DNA of 43,917 nucleotides. Source: a bacterium 210820-DFI.6.37. Lineage in GTDB: Bacteria > Bacillota > Clostridia > Peptostreptococcales > Anaerovoracaceae. Below are positions 1-8,172 of the stretch, piece after piece. The DNA lies in NCBI GenBank assembly GCA_020558355.1, contig JAJCKG010000020.1, positions 1 to 43,917 on the forward strand, in the 5' to 3' direction. The stretch's first letter is position 1, and each line of letters begins with the position of its first letter. The translations under genes were made by a program, and so were the position numbers. Under the pieces are notes generated by a model. That model saw nothing but the letters and a program-made list of their open reading frames with translations. It ran no database searches and had not been told where the DNA came from.

Positions 1-11
1 GGAAACTCTCG

Positions 12-1538
<1,527 letters not shown>

Positions 1539-1543
1539 TATTC

Positions 1544-1571
1544 TTTAAACGCCCTCTCGGGCTCGTTTAAA
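1544..1571 (-). other. rRNA leader stem-loop next to the 16S 5' end
   Basis: TTTAAAC (1544-1550) pairs with GTTTAAA (1565-1571), and GCCC (1551-1554) pairs with GGGC (1559-1562) around a TCTC loop, leaving a two-base bulge. It ends about six bases before the mature 16S start. A role in pre-rRNA processing or leader folding is inferred from position. Confidence 0.55.
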
Positions 1572-1829
1572 TCAAGTTTGTTTCTCACTCAGCCTCACGC
1601 TTTCGCGTTCTCGCGATTTGTTCGAAATCATTGTTTCTTTTTTAGAAATTGTCGGAAACGCTCAAGCAAATTGTTCTTCTTACCAATTTGTATGATTGTT
1701 TCTTTTTTATCTCCAGGTAACCTCTCGATTACCTTTTGACTCAAGTTCCACACTATGAAATTTTTAAGGTCCTTCGCCTCCAAACCCTTTGGTTTTTCAG
1801 CGCTTCGCCCGCTCTTGGCGAGCTTTTAC

Positions 1830-1858
1830 ATTCTATCTCATTTCTACCAGTTTGTCAA
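1830..1858 (-). promoter_or_regulatory. rRNA operon promoter P3 (proximal)
   Basis: Minus strand -35 TTGACA (1853-1858), 17-base spacer, -10 TAGAAT (1830-1835). This is the promoter closest to the 16S gene; the transcribed leader would be about 285 nt. It is a strong sigma-A match of the kind expected for stable RNA. Confidence 0.85.
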
Positions 1859-1927
1859 GCGCTTTTTTCACTTTTTTCTCCCTGGTCTCGAGGCGCTTTC
1901 GCTCCTCTCCTTTGAGACAGCTTGATT

Positions 1928-1956
1928 ATTTTAGCAAACCTTTTTGGCTTTGTCAA
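1928..1956 (-). promoter_or_regulatory. rRNA operon promoter P2 (middle)
   Basis: Minus strand -35 TTGACA (1951-1956), 17-base spacer, -10 TAAAAT (1928-1933). It lies 98 bases upstream of P3 with the same architecture. Confidence 0.85.
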
Positions 1957-2023
1957 GCGTTTTTTTTCGCTTCCCTCGCCTTTGGCTCGCTCTTGTAGCC
2001 CGCTGTCTTCCGACAGCTTGTCT

Positions 2024-2052
2024 ATATTACCAAATCTTTTCCTCTCTGTCAA
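2024..2052 (-). promoter_or_regulatory. rRNA operon promoter P1 (distal)
   Basis: Minus strand -35 TTGACA (2047-2052), 17-base spacer, -10 TAATAT (2024-2029). It lies 96 bases upstream of P2. Its -35 hexamer contains the TGA stop of the upstream MFS gene. The whole stretch 1539-2048 holds no credible gene: it is promoters plus leader, with purine/pyrimidine-skewed tracts between the promoters. Confidence 0.85.
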
Positions 2053-3200
2053 CTCCTTTTTCGCGTTTTTTGCAGACCAAAAATCAGGTACAAAATTAGC
2101 CCGGTTAAATTGAACAGCGAAAAGAACAGATATACGCCTCCTGCGCCTAGGTGATCCAGCGCCGCGCCTCCCACCAGCTGACACACGATGGCGCTTCCAT
2201 TACTGCCAATGGCGTAGTAGGCCGCTACAGCCATGCCTTTATGTCCATCCGGCGCCAGCTTTGTCACATACCGGACGAATTCCACAAGGATAATCCCATT
2301 AACCGCTCCCTGAGTGAAAAACATAAAAGCGAGTATGTGCCAGGAAGGAGAAAAGCTGTATATAAAAAAACGAAGTACGGAAATCCCTATTGCGCCTAAA
2401 ATGGTTTTTTCCATAGTAAATCTTCTTGCCAGCCCTGCTGACCACTGCATAAAGGGCGCTTCGCTGCCTACCATCAGAAGCATGACGATACCAAGTCCCC
2501 CAATGGTGCCTCCGCCTTCTATATATAAAAAGCTGAAATATGTATTGTTGGCCACATTTGTGCCGCCCACAAAGAAAATGCATAAAATTAACTGGATCAG
2601 ACGTTTGTCCTTTAAAAGGACCATATAGTTCGCGGCTTTCTTCTTGGCTGAATATTTTTTCGTTCCAGAACTGCCGCCGGACATGAGAAAAAGCAGCAAT
2701 GCCGAAATCAGAAAGCTTCCGCTGTACAGATAAAAGATAACCGGCAGCCCTGCCAGATCAGCCAGTCTTCCCGCAAAAAATACGCCCAGCGCAAAGCCCG
2801 CGGCTCCCCATTTGCGTATCCCGCTGAAGGGCAGCTTTTCCTCCAGCGTAAGCGCGTCAGAAAAAGCCATGACTGGCGCCTGAAAAAAGTACAGGGTTCC
2901 ATACAGGAATAAAAACACAGCATAAATATGAATCCGCAGCAGGACAATCCCCGTTACGGCCGCGGCCGCGCACAAAAAAGAAATGAGCCTGTACTTGTTT
3001 CCGCTGGCGTCATAAAAGCTTCCCCATATCGTAGAAGCGAAAATGGCGACACAGGTCCCTGCCGCGGTAACCGTTCCGATCCGCGTTCCGGAAAACCCGA
3101 TGAAATCCAGATACTGCCCGATCAACGGCATTAAAACGCCCAATGCCATATAAGAAAACGTATAGAAAGCTGAAAATCCAAAATAACTTTTTTTCATCAT
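2049..3200 (-). CDS. MFS transporter (MFS_1-like)
   Basis: Integral membrane protein of about 384 residues with roughly twelve hydrophobic segments, typical of the major facilitator superfamily. The N-terminal half (TFSYMALGVLMPLIGQYL; WGSFYDASGNKYR loop) resembles the MFS_1-like / LacY-nucleoside symporter branch. The substrate cannot be told from sequence. The longest frame starts at 3248, but GGAG five bases before ATG 3200 (eight before ATG 3197) makes one of these the likely start, giving an MKKSYFGF-type N-terminus. It is divergent from the DUF421 gene, with about 80 bases between them. The TGA stop sits inside the -35 box of rRNA promoter P1, so gene end and promoter overlap physically. 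Family assignment is firm; function is unknown. Confidence 0.85.
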   Translation of the reverse strand: MMKKSYFGFSAFYTFSYMALGVLMPLIGQYLDFIGFSGTRIGTVTAAGTCVAIFASTIWGSFYDASGNKYRLISFLCAAAAVTGIVLLRIHIYAVFLFLYGTLYFFQAPVMAFSDALTLEEKLPFSGIRKWGAAGFALGVFFAGRLADLAGLPVIFYLYSGSFLISALLLFLMSGGSSGTKKYSAKKKAANYMVLLKDKRLIQLILCIFFVGGTNVANNTYFSFLYIEGGGTIGGLGIVMLLMVGSEAPFMQWSAGLARRFTMEKTILGAIGISVLRFFIYSFSPSWHILAFMFFTQGAVNGIILVEFVRYVTKLAPDGHKGMAVAAYYAIGSNGSAIVCQLVGGAALDHLGAGGVYLFFSLFNLTGLILYLIFGLQKTRKRS

Positions 3201-3220
3201 TTTTTCTCCACTTACTGGAA

Positions 3221-3250
3221 GTATATCAAAATTGGATTCCGCGCACAATA
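3221..3250 (+). promoter_or_regulatory. Candidate sigma-G/sigma-F promoter for the DUF421 operon
   Basis: GTATA (3221-3225), 18-base spacer, CACAATA (3244-3250). This compares with the forespore consensus GHATR-N18-CATNHTA: -35 is a full match, -10 matches six of seven. It lies 18 bases before the ribosome-binding site at 3268-3275. It is a pattern match only. Confidence 0.45.
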
Positions 3251-3281
3251 TGAGATATCTAATTTACGGAGGTGAATCCTT

Positions 3282-3998
3282 TTGGCAATTATTTTAGTTC
3301 GCACTGTCATTCTTTACGCAATCGTGCTTTTCACCATAAGAATCATGGGCAAGTCCGAACTTTCAAAAATGTCGCCGTTTCAGCTGGTGGTAATCTTCAT
3401 GATCGCGGAACTGGCGTCGATCCCCATAGAATCTTCGGAAGCTTCTTTGATTAAAGGGGCCGCGGGGATCTTTACCCTTATGTTTCTTCAGATTCTGATT
3501 TCCATCATTTCAATCAAAAGCGAAAAGTTTAAAAACTTTATTAATGGAAAACCAAGTATCCTCATAGAAAAGGGAAAGATTAACGAGCAGGAATTAAAAA
3601 AGCTGCGTATTTCACTAAACGATCTGTTAGAACAGCTTCGCATAGAGGACTCCCCCGCGCTTTCCGATGTGGAATACGCGGTTATGGAATCAAACGGGGA
3701 GCTGTCTGTCATTCCCAAGGCGGATAAAAAGCCGCTTACAGCCAGCGATATGGGACTTTCCAAGGAACCGGAGGTTATGCCGCTGATCCTGATCGCGGAT
3801 GGCGTTCTATACAGAAAGAATCTCCTTTCCATCGGCTGGGATGAGGTTTTCTTGAAAGAACAGATGGCAGCGGTCAACCTTGCTTCTTATAAAGAAGTGT
3901 TCTTCGCTTTCTGCGATGAAAAGAAGCAGCTGCATATCTACATTTCATCCCCTGACAAAAAAAAGGCACAGGAGGTAACGATATGCGCAACTTCGTAA
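3282..3998 (+). CDS. DUF421 membrane protein (YetF/YdfR family)
   Basis: Protein of 238 residues with three N-terminal hydrophobic helices (about 1-20, 32-48 and 58-78), then a soluble domain. Signature-like stretches are RIMGKSELSKMSPFQLVV (about 20-37) and NGKPSILIEKGKINEQELKK (about 86-105). The start is TTG at 3282, chosen because a strong GGAGGTGA at 3268-3275 stands six bases before it and the family N-terminus begins here. The next gene (DUF4363) overlaps it by 16 bases, a pairing common in spore-forming Clostridia, so the two are probably translationally coupled. DUF421 proteins have no settled biochemical role; several Bacillus members are expressed during sporulation, and a sigma-G-like promoter precedes this one. 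Confidence 0.85.
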   Translation: MAIILVRTVILYAIVLFTIRIMGKSELSKMSPFQLVVIFMIAELASIPIESSEASLIKGAAGIFTLMFLQILISIISIKSEKFKNFINGKPSILIEKGKINEQELKKLRISLNDLLEQLRIEDSPALSDVEYAVMESNGELSVIPKADKKPLTASDMGLSKEPEVMPLILIADGVLYRKNLLSIGWDEVFLKEQMAAVNLASYKEVFFAFCDEKKQLHIYISSPDKKKAQEVTICATS

Positions 3999-4366
3999 TT
4001 TCGCTCCTTTGTATGGGGCTTCTCATAGGAATATGGGCTTTCTTTGACTCTTATTCCAACAGCAAGATAGACAGTTACAAAGAAGAGCTGGAAACGAATA
4101 TTATAAAAACTGTGGAGCTGGGGGACTGGGATAAGGCGTCACATGATTTCGACGATCTGTCTCAGGACTGGCATCAATATAAAAAACGCGCTGAGTTTTT
4201 CCTGGACACACAGACGATCAACGATGTCGACTATTCCATCGCAAAGGCAAAATATTATATAAAGGCACAGGATGTCTCCAATTCTTCCGGCGAGCTTTCC
4301 TGTCTGGAGGAACAGCTGACCTTTCTCCATTATAACGAGTCCCTTGCGCCAGGAAATATTTTTTAA
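3983..4366 (+). CDS. DUF4363 family protein
   Basis: Small protein of 127 residues with one N-terminal membrane anchor (FVISLLCMGLLIGIWAFF, about 3-20) and a helical extracytoplasmic remainder. It contains the W-D-K-A and DW-x-x-Y-K-K-R-A-x-F-F-L-D pattern seen in DUF4363 proteins. ATG 3983 has AGGAGG eight bases upstream, inside the end of the DUF421 gene, and the frames overlap by 16 bases. No enzymatic motif is visible. Its constant partnership with DUF421 suggests the two form one membrane complex, which is inference. A strong terminator follows immediately. Confidence 0.75.
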   Translation: MRNFVISLLCMGLLIGIWAFFDSYSNSKIDSYKEELETNIIKTVELGDWDKASHDFDDLSQDWHQYKKRAEFFLDTQTINDVDYSIAKAKYYIKAQDVSNSSGELSCLEEQLTFLHYNESLAPGNIF

Positions 4367-4391
4367 GGAGCTGCCCAGGCAGCTCCTTTTT
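4365..4391 (+). terminator. Rho-independent terminator of the DUF421-DUF4363 operon
   Basis: GGAGCTGCC (4367-4375) / GGCAGCTCC (4378-4386) nine-base-pair stem with a two-base loop, followed by TTTTT. It begins at the stop codon of the DUF4363 gene. Confidence 0.9.
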
Positions 4392-4411
4392 GTCCCCAAA
4401 TCCCTCCAATC

Positions 4412-4450
4412 GCGCTTTCCGCGGAAGTTTTCCGCAAGCGCTTTTCTTTT
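4412..4450 (+). terminator. Second tandem terminator-like hairpin
   Basis: GCGCTTTCCGCGGAA (4412-4426) can pair with TTCCGCAAGCGC (ending near 4441), followed by TTTTCTTTT on the plus strand. It sits between convergent genes and overlaps the stop of the activase gene. The T-run orientation suits rightward transcripts; leftward use is less clear. Confidence 0.6.
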
Positions 4451-5399
4451 ATCCTTCCGCTTTCTGATATTTCCCGCACCGATCCTGAAAAGCTCCCAGC
4501 ACCTTTCCTTCATGATACAGCCGAATGACACTGCAGCGGTTCGGACAGTCATTGCAGACTTCTTCCCGGATTTCCGCCGCGAGACTTCCTCTGCCAAAGC
4601 CTTTAAATCTGGTCTTTCCCTTTCCGGTCTGTTCCAAAGCCAGCAGGGCCGCTCCATACGCGCCCATAACTTTATGCTCCTTCGGAACAAAAATTTCCAT
4701 TCCAAGAGCCTCTTCAAAGGCTGCGCAAAGCCCCTGGTTAGCGGCTACCCCGCCCTGAAAACAGATTTTCGGTTCCAGCTTTTTTCCCTGGGCCACATTG
4801 GAAAGATAACCGCTTACCAGCGCCCGGCACACTCCTGCTAGAAGATTTTCTTCCGACGCTCCGATCTGCTGCTGATGGATAATATCGGATTCCGCAAAGA
4901 CAGCGCATCTTCCCGCAATGGGTGTCGGTCGATTTCCCCGTAAAGCCGCTTTGCCGAATTCCTCAATGGGGATTCCCATGCGCTCCGCCTGCCGGTCAAG
5001 AAAAGAACCGGTTCCCGCGGCACATACTGTATTCATGGCAAAGTCCGTAACAAGACCATCCTTCATAAGGATCAGCTTTGAGTCCTGTCCGCCGATCTCA
5101 ATAACCGTTCTGATTTCCGGATCGATCCTGGCGGCAGCCACTCCATGGGCCGTAATTTCATTTTTGATCACATCGGCCCCGACAAACGCTCCCGCGAGTC
5201 CTCGGCCGCTCCCGGTAACTCCAACGCCCGCAATCGTTTCAGAATCGAATAATTCACCCAGGCGGGAAAGTCCGCCGCGTATCGCGTCCAGCGGCTTTCC
5301 TTTTGTTTTCAGATACAAGTTTTTTTGGATATCTCCATCCTCATCCATCACCACCAGATCTGTACTGATGGATCCTACATCAATTCCCAGGAAATACAC
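4449..5399 (-). CDS. 2-hydroxyacyl-CoA dehydratase activase-type ATPase (BcrA/BadF/YjiL family)
   Basis: ATPase of the ASKHA fold that, in its family, hydrolyses ATP to push an electron into a partner iron-sulfur protein. Visible motifs in the 316-residue form: GIDVGSISTDLVV near the N-terminus (phosphate 1), IGGQDSKLI (about 102-110), CAAGTGSF with Cys126, and GRCAVFAESD with Cys165. These two cysteines are the usual ligands of the dimer-bridging 4Fe-4S cluster. The C-terminus adds four cysteines (282, 285, 289, 308) in a CxxCxxxC...C arrangement that could hold another cluster. The start was moved from ATG 5423 to GTG 5399 because GGAGAGGAG lies just upstream and the family begins at the V-Y-F-L-G-I-D strand. 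It overlaps the preceding gene by 20 bases, so the products are probably coupled. The partner substrate is unknown. Confidence 0.85.
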   Translation of the reverse strand: MYFLGIDVGSISTDLVVMDEDGDIQKNLYLKTKGKPLDAIRGGLSRLGELFDSETIAGVGVTGSGRGLAGAFVGADVIKNEITAHGVAAARIDPEIRTVIEIGGQDSKLILMKDGLVTDFAMNTVCAAGTGSFLDRQAERMGIPIEEFGKAALRGNRPTPIAGRCAVFAESDIIHQQQIGASEENLLAGVCRALVSGYLSNVAQGKKLEPKICFQGGVAANQGLCAAFEEALGMEIFVPKEHKVMGAYGAALLALEQTGKGKTRFKGFGRGSLAAEIREEVCNDCPNRCSVIRLYHEGKVLGAFQDRCGKYQKAEG

Positions 5400-6453
5400 G
5401 TTTTCTCCTCTCCAGCATATCAACGAATGCTTCTACTCTTGTTTCATATCCCGCTCCGGCCTGCATTTCATCGAAAATAAGATGCAGGACCCGCTTTCCC
5501 TGCGCTTCTTCTAAAGAAGCGCTTGCGGCTTTGGCTACAATCTCCGGCATACAGCCTGCCGGCATGATTTTGATAATCCCATCTTCCTGAGAACGCCGCA
5601 TCTCTTCTATGGTTTCCTTCGCATAGCCTCCAATGCTGTAAGGAAGCCATGCTCCGCGGGTTTTATGAAGCTCTGGAAGCGCCGCTTTTACAGTGTGCTT
5701 CATCCACCAGCTGACGTTGACCGGACGCCTTACGCTGCAGCCAAGCCCCATCAGCGTTTCCTCCAGACTCCGGTTTGCTATATCTTCAATGGATGTATAG
5801 ATCTCTCCTGTAATAAGGACCCGCACCGGATCCTTTTTCCAATTTAAAGGAAGCCGCTTTACCGCGTCCTCAAAACGCGCTGCCGCAGCAAAAGCGTCCT
5901 TCAGACTGGCAGCCGCGCGCAGCTCCTGACGGAAACGGCGCAGCATCCGGATGCACCTTCTCGGGTCCTCAGCATAGCCGGCCCTTGCTTTAAGCTGCCG
6001 CTCCGCCGCGTCGATTCTTCGCATCAGAAAAACGCCCCGCGTCAAAATATCGCAGGCCTTCAGACCGGATACCCTTCTGTCCTGTCCGGCCCGCCCCAAT
6101 CTGCGAAGCCATTCCGCGCTCCCGATGGCCCTTGGAGAATCCAGCAGGATCCAGTCCATAGCGTATCCTGATTTATCCAAAATCTGTTTCATCAGTTCCC
6201 CATACTCTCCCAATCTGCATGGTCCCATAGTCGCTGTCATAAGCACTCGTTCCGCGCCCTTTTCATAGGCCTGAATCAGATTTCCGGTCATCAGCTTAAA
6301 GGGAAGGCACATTTCCTCCGGCGAAACAGCCTTTCCCCGCTCCAGCGCTTCATAACTGTTTTCCGGAGGGATGACGCAGGGAATTCCCAGCTCTTTCAAA
6401 ATCAGTGAAGCAGGTATATATACCTGTCCTATATGCGGAAACGTAACCTTCAT
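5380..6453 (-). CDS. 2-hydroxyacyl-CoA dehydratase-type subunit (HgdB/YjiM superfamily)
   Basis: Protein of 357 residues resembling the iron-sulfur subunits of 2-hydroxyacyl-CoA dehydratases and the C-terminal part of large activase-related proteins. Conserved cysteines that could hold a cluster occur in the contexts EEMCLPFK, MGPCRLGEYGE and PAGCMPEI. The start ATG 6453 overlaps the TGA of the upstream gene (TGATG), and a purine-rich GGGAGGGG stands in front of it; an in-frame ATG at 6483 lacks this support. No second dehydratase subunit, CoA transferase or acyl-CoA dehydrogenase is nearby, so a classical amino-acid fermentation role (glutamate, lactate, phenyllactate) is not supported. A reductase with a double-cubane-like or related cluster is another possibility. 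Confidence 0.8.
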   Translation of the reverse strand: MKVTFPHIGQVYIPASLILKELGIPCVIPPENSYEALERGKAVSPEEMCLPFKLMTGNLIQAYEKGAERVLMTATMGPCRLGEYGELMKQILDKSGYAMDWILLDSPRAIGSAEWLRRLGRAGQDRRVSGLKACDILTRGVFLMRRIDAAERQLKARAGYAEDPRRCIRMLRRFRQELRAAASLKDAFAAAARFEDAVKRLPLNWKKDPVRVLITGEIYTSIEDIANRSLEETLMGLGCSVRRPVNVSWWMKHTVKAALPELHKTRGAWLPYSIGGYAKETIEEMRRSQEDGIIKIMPAGCMPEIVAKAASASLEEAQGKRVLHLIFDEMQAGAGYETRVEAFVDMLERRKRVFPGN

Positions 6454-7349
6454 CAGCGTCCCCTCCCTTTCAGCACATCGCAAAAGGCCTCCAGTCTGGT
6501 ATCAAAGCCCGCTTCTCCTCTTTGCTCGTCCAGCTTCAGTACCAGCATGGGAAGGCTCCCGACGTTGTTTTTCATCATTTCTACTGTAAAGGAATCGGTT
6601 CCGCAGGAAAAGGAAGATACATAGATCACTCCATGGATCCCCCGCTGTTTTAATACCTCAAGGCTCCCAAAGCTGTTTACAAAAAAAGACCAGTATGGCT
6701 TTTTCATCAAATCAGCATACTGCAGCTTCCGCTCTTTTTGGCCGCGGCTCACACGTTCTTCTGTTACAACGCCGATGCCCAGACGGTGGAGTTTTTTGAT
6801 CAGATCCATATTGATAAATGGGTCGTAGAGATTGTAAGCGTGCCCGGCAAGGAAGACTTGATACGGATAGCCGTCCTCCTCCAGACCGGCCCGGGTCCGG
6901 CGCTGAGCCTCTATCCCCTTCATAAATCCCGCTTTAAAGTCCGATCTTCTGATCCCTATTTTTTTGCATTCTCTCCACAAGGTCCTTTTCAGCTGTTCCC
7001 TTTGATCCAGATACAGAGGCTGTGTAAAAATCAATTTTTCCCTGGCCTTCTTTTTCTGGATCAGGTCCGCGGCTCCCGCTACTTTCGGACAGATCGATTC
7101 ACCAAATTCGGTTTTCATAATCCTTGGAAGCATGATCTGATCGCAGGAATCCGCCAGAGCATCCACCTGTCCGCACAGCACCTTTGCGGGAAGACACGCT
7201 TCATCCACGCAGGTTTCCATCCCCCGGCGCAGGATTTCCTGGTCTGTAGGCCGGCAAACGCGGGGCTGAACCCCTGTCTCTGAAAAAAACGCCTCCAGAA
7301 AGGGCCTGTAAGCATAATAGAAAAATCCCCTCGGCACTCCAACCCGCAT
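6453..7349 (-). CDS. Acyl-CoA dehydratase activase-related protein (DUF2229)
   Basis: Protein of 298 residues, first gene of the three-gene set. It begins MRVGVPRGFFYY, the typical DUF2229 opening, and carries conserved cysteines in TCVDEACLPAKVLCGQ (about 47-62), SICPKVAG (about 85-92) and SFSCGTDSF (about 244-252). In many Clostridia the DUF2229 part is one segment of a very large activase-related polypeptide that also contains the ATPase and HgdB-like parts; here each part is a separate gene. ATG 7349 is read from AGGAGG at 7356-7361, which forms the 3' arm of a hairpin, so translation may depend on that fold. Its biochemical role is not established. Confidence 0.8.
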   Translation of the reverse strand: MRVGVPRGFFYYAYRPFLEAFFSETGVQPRVCRPTDQEILRRGMETCVDEACLPAKVLCGQVDALADSCDQIMLPRIMKTEFGESICPKVAGAADLIQKKKAREKLIFTQPLYLDQREQLKRTLWRECKKIGIRRSDFKAGFMKGIEAQRRTRAGLEEDGYPYQVFLAGHAYNLYDPFINMDLIKKLHRLGIGVVTEERVSRGQKERKLQYADLMKKPYWSFFVNSFGSLEVLKQRGIHGVIYVSSFSCGTDSFTVEMMKNNVGSLPMLVLKLDEQRGEAGFDTRLEAFCDVLKGRGR

Positions 7350-7355
7350 AAAAAA

Positions 7356-7395
7356 CCTCCTGTCACATAATCTTAAAATTATTGTTGACAGGAGG
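7356..7395 (-). terminator. Terminator-like hairpin that also carries the Shine-Dalgarno of the dehydratase operon
   Basis: On the minus strand CCTCCTGTCA (complement of 7386-7395) pairs perfectly over ten bases with TGACAGGAGG (complement of 7356-7365). An inner ATAAT/ATTAT stem extends it, and TTTTTT follows. It lies just after the rqcP stop. AGGAGG in its 3' arm is six bases from ATG 7349, so one element can end rqcP transcripts and mask the next ribosome-binding site. Confidence 0.8.
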
Positions 7396-7403
7396 CTTCC
7401 ATT

Positions 7404-7646
7404 TTATTCTATAATCTCATACATGCTGGCCGCGTCTTCCTTTTTGCAGGAATCCATCAGCCGCAGCACGCGCGCTGTCACGCTGCTGTTTCCAAACTGG
7501 ATCCGGATCACATCGCCTTCTTTTACCTCAGTTCCCGGCTTTGCGGCTTTATCATTGATCAGTACCCGTTCCTGTTCGCAGGCTTCCTTTGCCACAGTTC
7601 TCCTCTTGATCAGTCTGGAGTTTTTAAGAAATTTGTCAATTCTCAT
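7404..7646 (-). CDS. rqcP: RNA-binding S4 domain protein RqcP (YabO/Hsp15-like)
   Basis: Protein of 80 residues made almost entirely of an S4 fold: MRIDKFLKNSRLIKRRTVAKE start, then VLINDKAAKPGTEVKEGDVIRI. In Firmicutes RqcP binds obstructed 50S subunits and helps RqcH add alanine tails to stalled nascent chains. The length and sequence match the family well. It lies downstream of hup, as in many Clostridia, with a terminator between them immediately before its ribosome-binding site (AGAGGTGGG), so some transcription probably reads through or is attenuated. The usual downstream yabP-yabQ-divIC genes are absent here. Confidence 0.9.
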   Translation of the reverse strand: MRIDKFLKNSRLIKRRTVAKEACEQERVLINDKAAKPGTEVKEGDVIRIQFGNSSVTARVLRLMDSCKKEDAASMYEIIE

Positions 7647-7657
7647 GTCCCACCTCT

Positions 7658-7685
7658 AAAAAAATAAGGGCAACACCAGTTGCCC
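7658..7685 (-). terminator. Terminator/attenuator between hup and rqcP
   Basis: GGGCAAC-TGGT-GTTGCCC hairpin (7668-7685), followed on the minus strand by TTATTTTTTT (7658-7667). The T-run abuts the rqcP ribosome-binding site, so partial termination would lower rqcP relative to the abundant hup message. Confidence 0.85.
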
Positions 7686-7701
7686 CATTTATTTCGATTT
7701 C

Positions 7702-7980
7702 CTATTTGTTTACAGCATCCTTTAAAGCCTTACCTGCCTTAAATACAGGAGCCTTTGACGCGGCAATATCGATAACTTCGCCTGGTTTTCTAGGGTTTCT
7801 TCCCTGTCTGGCTTTTCTGTGGCGGGTTTCAAAAGTACCAAATCCGATTAACTGTACTTTTTCTCCCTTTACCAGAGCTTCCTCAACGCTGCCGACGAAC
7901 GCATTTACTGCAACCTCCGCGTCCTTTTTCGTAAACCCTGTTTTTTCTGCTACTGCAGCTACCAATTCAGCCTTATTCAT
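7702..7980 (-). CDS. hup: HU family DNA-binding protein
   Basis: Histone-like protein of 92 residues. It begins [20 protein letters not shown] and contains the HU/IHF signature [20 protein letters not shown], which forms the DNA-embracing arm, followed by [18 protein letters not shown] C-terminal helix residues (here [16 protein letters not shown]). HU dimers bend and compact DNA. The start is ATG 7980 with AGGAGG eight bases upstream; the TTG one codon earlier is less likely. It has its own strong promoter at 8093-8121 and a terminator at 7658-7685, so it is largely a separate transcription unit, as expected for an abundant nucleoid protein. Confidence 0.95.
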   Translation of the reverse strand: MNKAELVAAVAEKTGFTKKDAEVAVNAFVGSVEEALVKGEKVQLIGFGTFETRHRKARQGRNPRKPGEVIDIAASKAPVFKAGKALKDAVNK

Positions 7981-8092
7981 CAATAATTCCTCCTTAAAAA
8001 TTTAATATTGATCAAGCGGTTCTTTTGTCTGCCTGATAAAAGCTTTTCAAACGAATAATCTCTATTATGTTCCTCCACTCTCTCTGACGTCT

Positions 8093-8121
8093 ATTGTCCC
8101 ATTTTTCAATGGTTTTGTCAA
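8093..8121 (-). promoter_or_regulatory. hup promoter
   Basis: Minus strand -35 TTGACA (8116-8121), 17-base spacer, -10 GACAAT (8093-8098), giving a leader of roughly 105 nt before hup. Confidence 0.75.
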
Positions 8122-8141
8122 CAGTTTTACATCAGTTTAAG

Positions 8142-8167
8142 AAAAAAAGCCCCTGGATTCCCAATCC
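8142..8167 (-). terminator. Possible terminator of the flippase gene
   Basis: Short GGATT-GGG-AATCC hairpin (8155-8167), then AGGGGC and TTTTTTT on the minus strand. The stem is only five base pairs and is separated from the T-run, so this is tentative. It lies just downstream of the flippase stop at 8173. Confidence 0.35.
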
Positions 8168-8172
8168 CTCGC

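Noticed and set aside
1855..2184. 109-codon minus-strand frame across the rRNA promoters
   Set aside because: It overlaps the end of the MFS gene and runs through three promoters; composition reflects purine-rich leader DNA.
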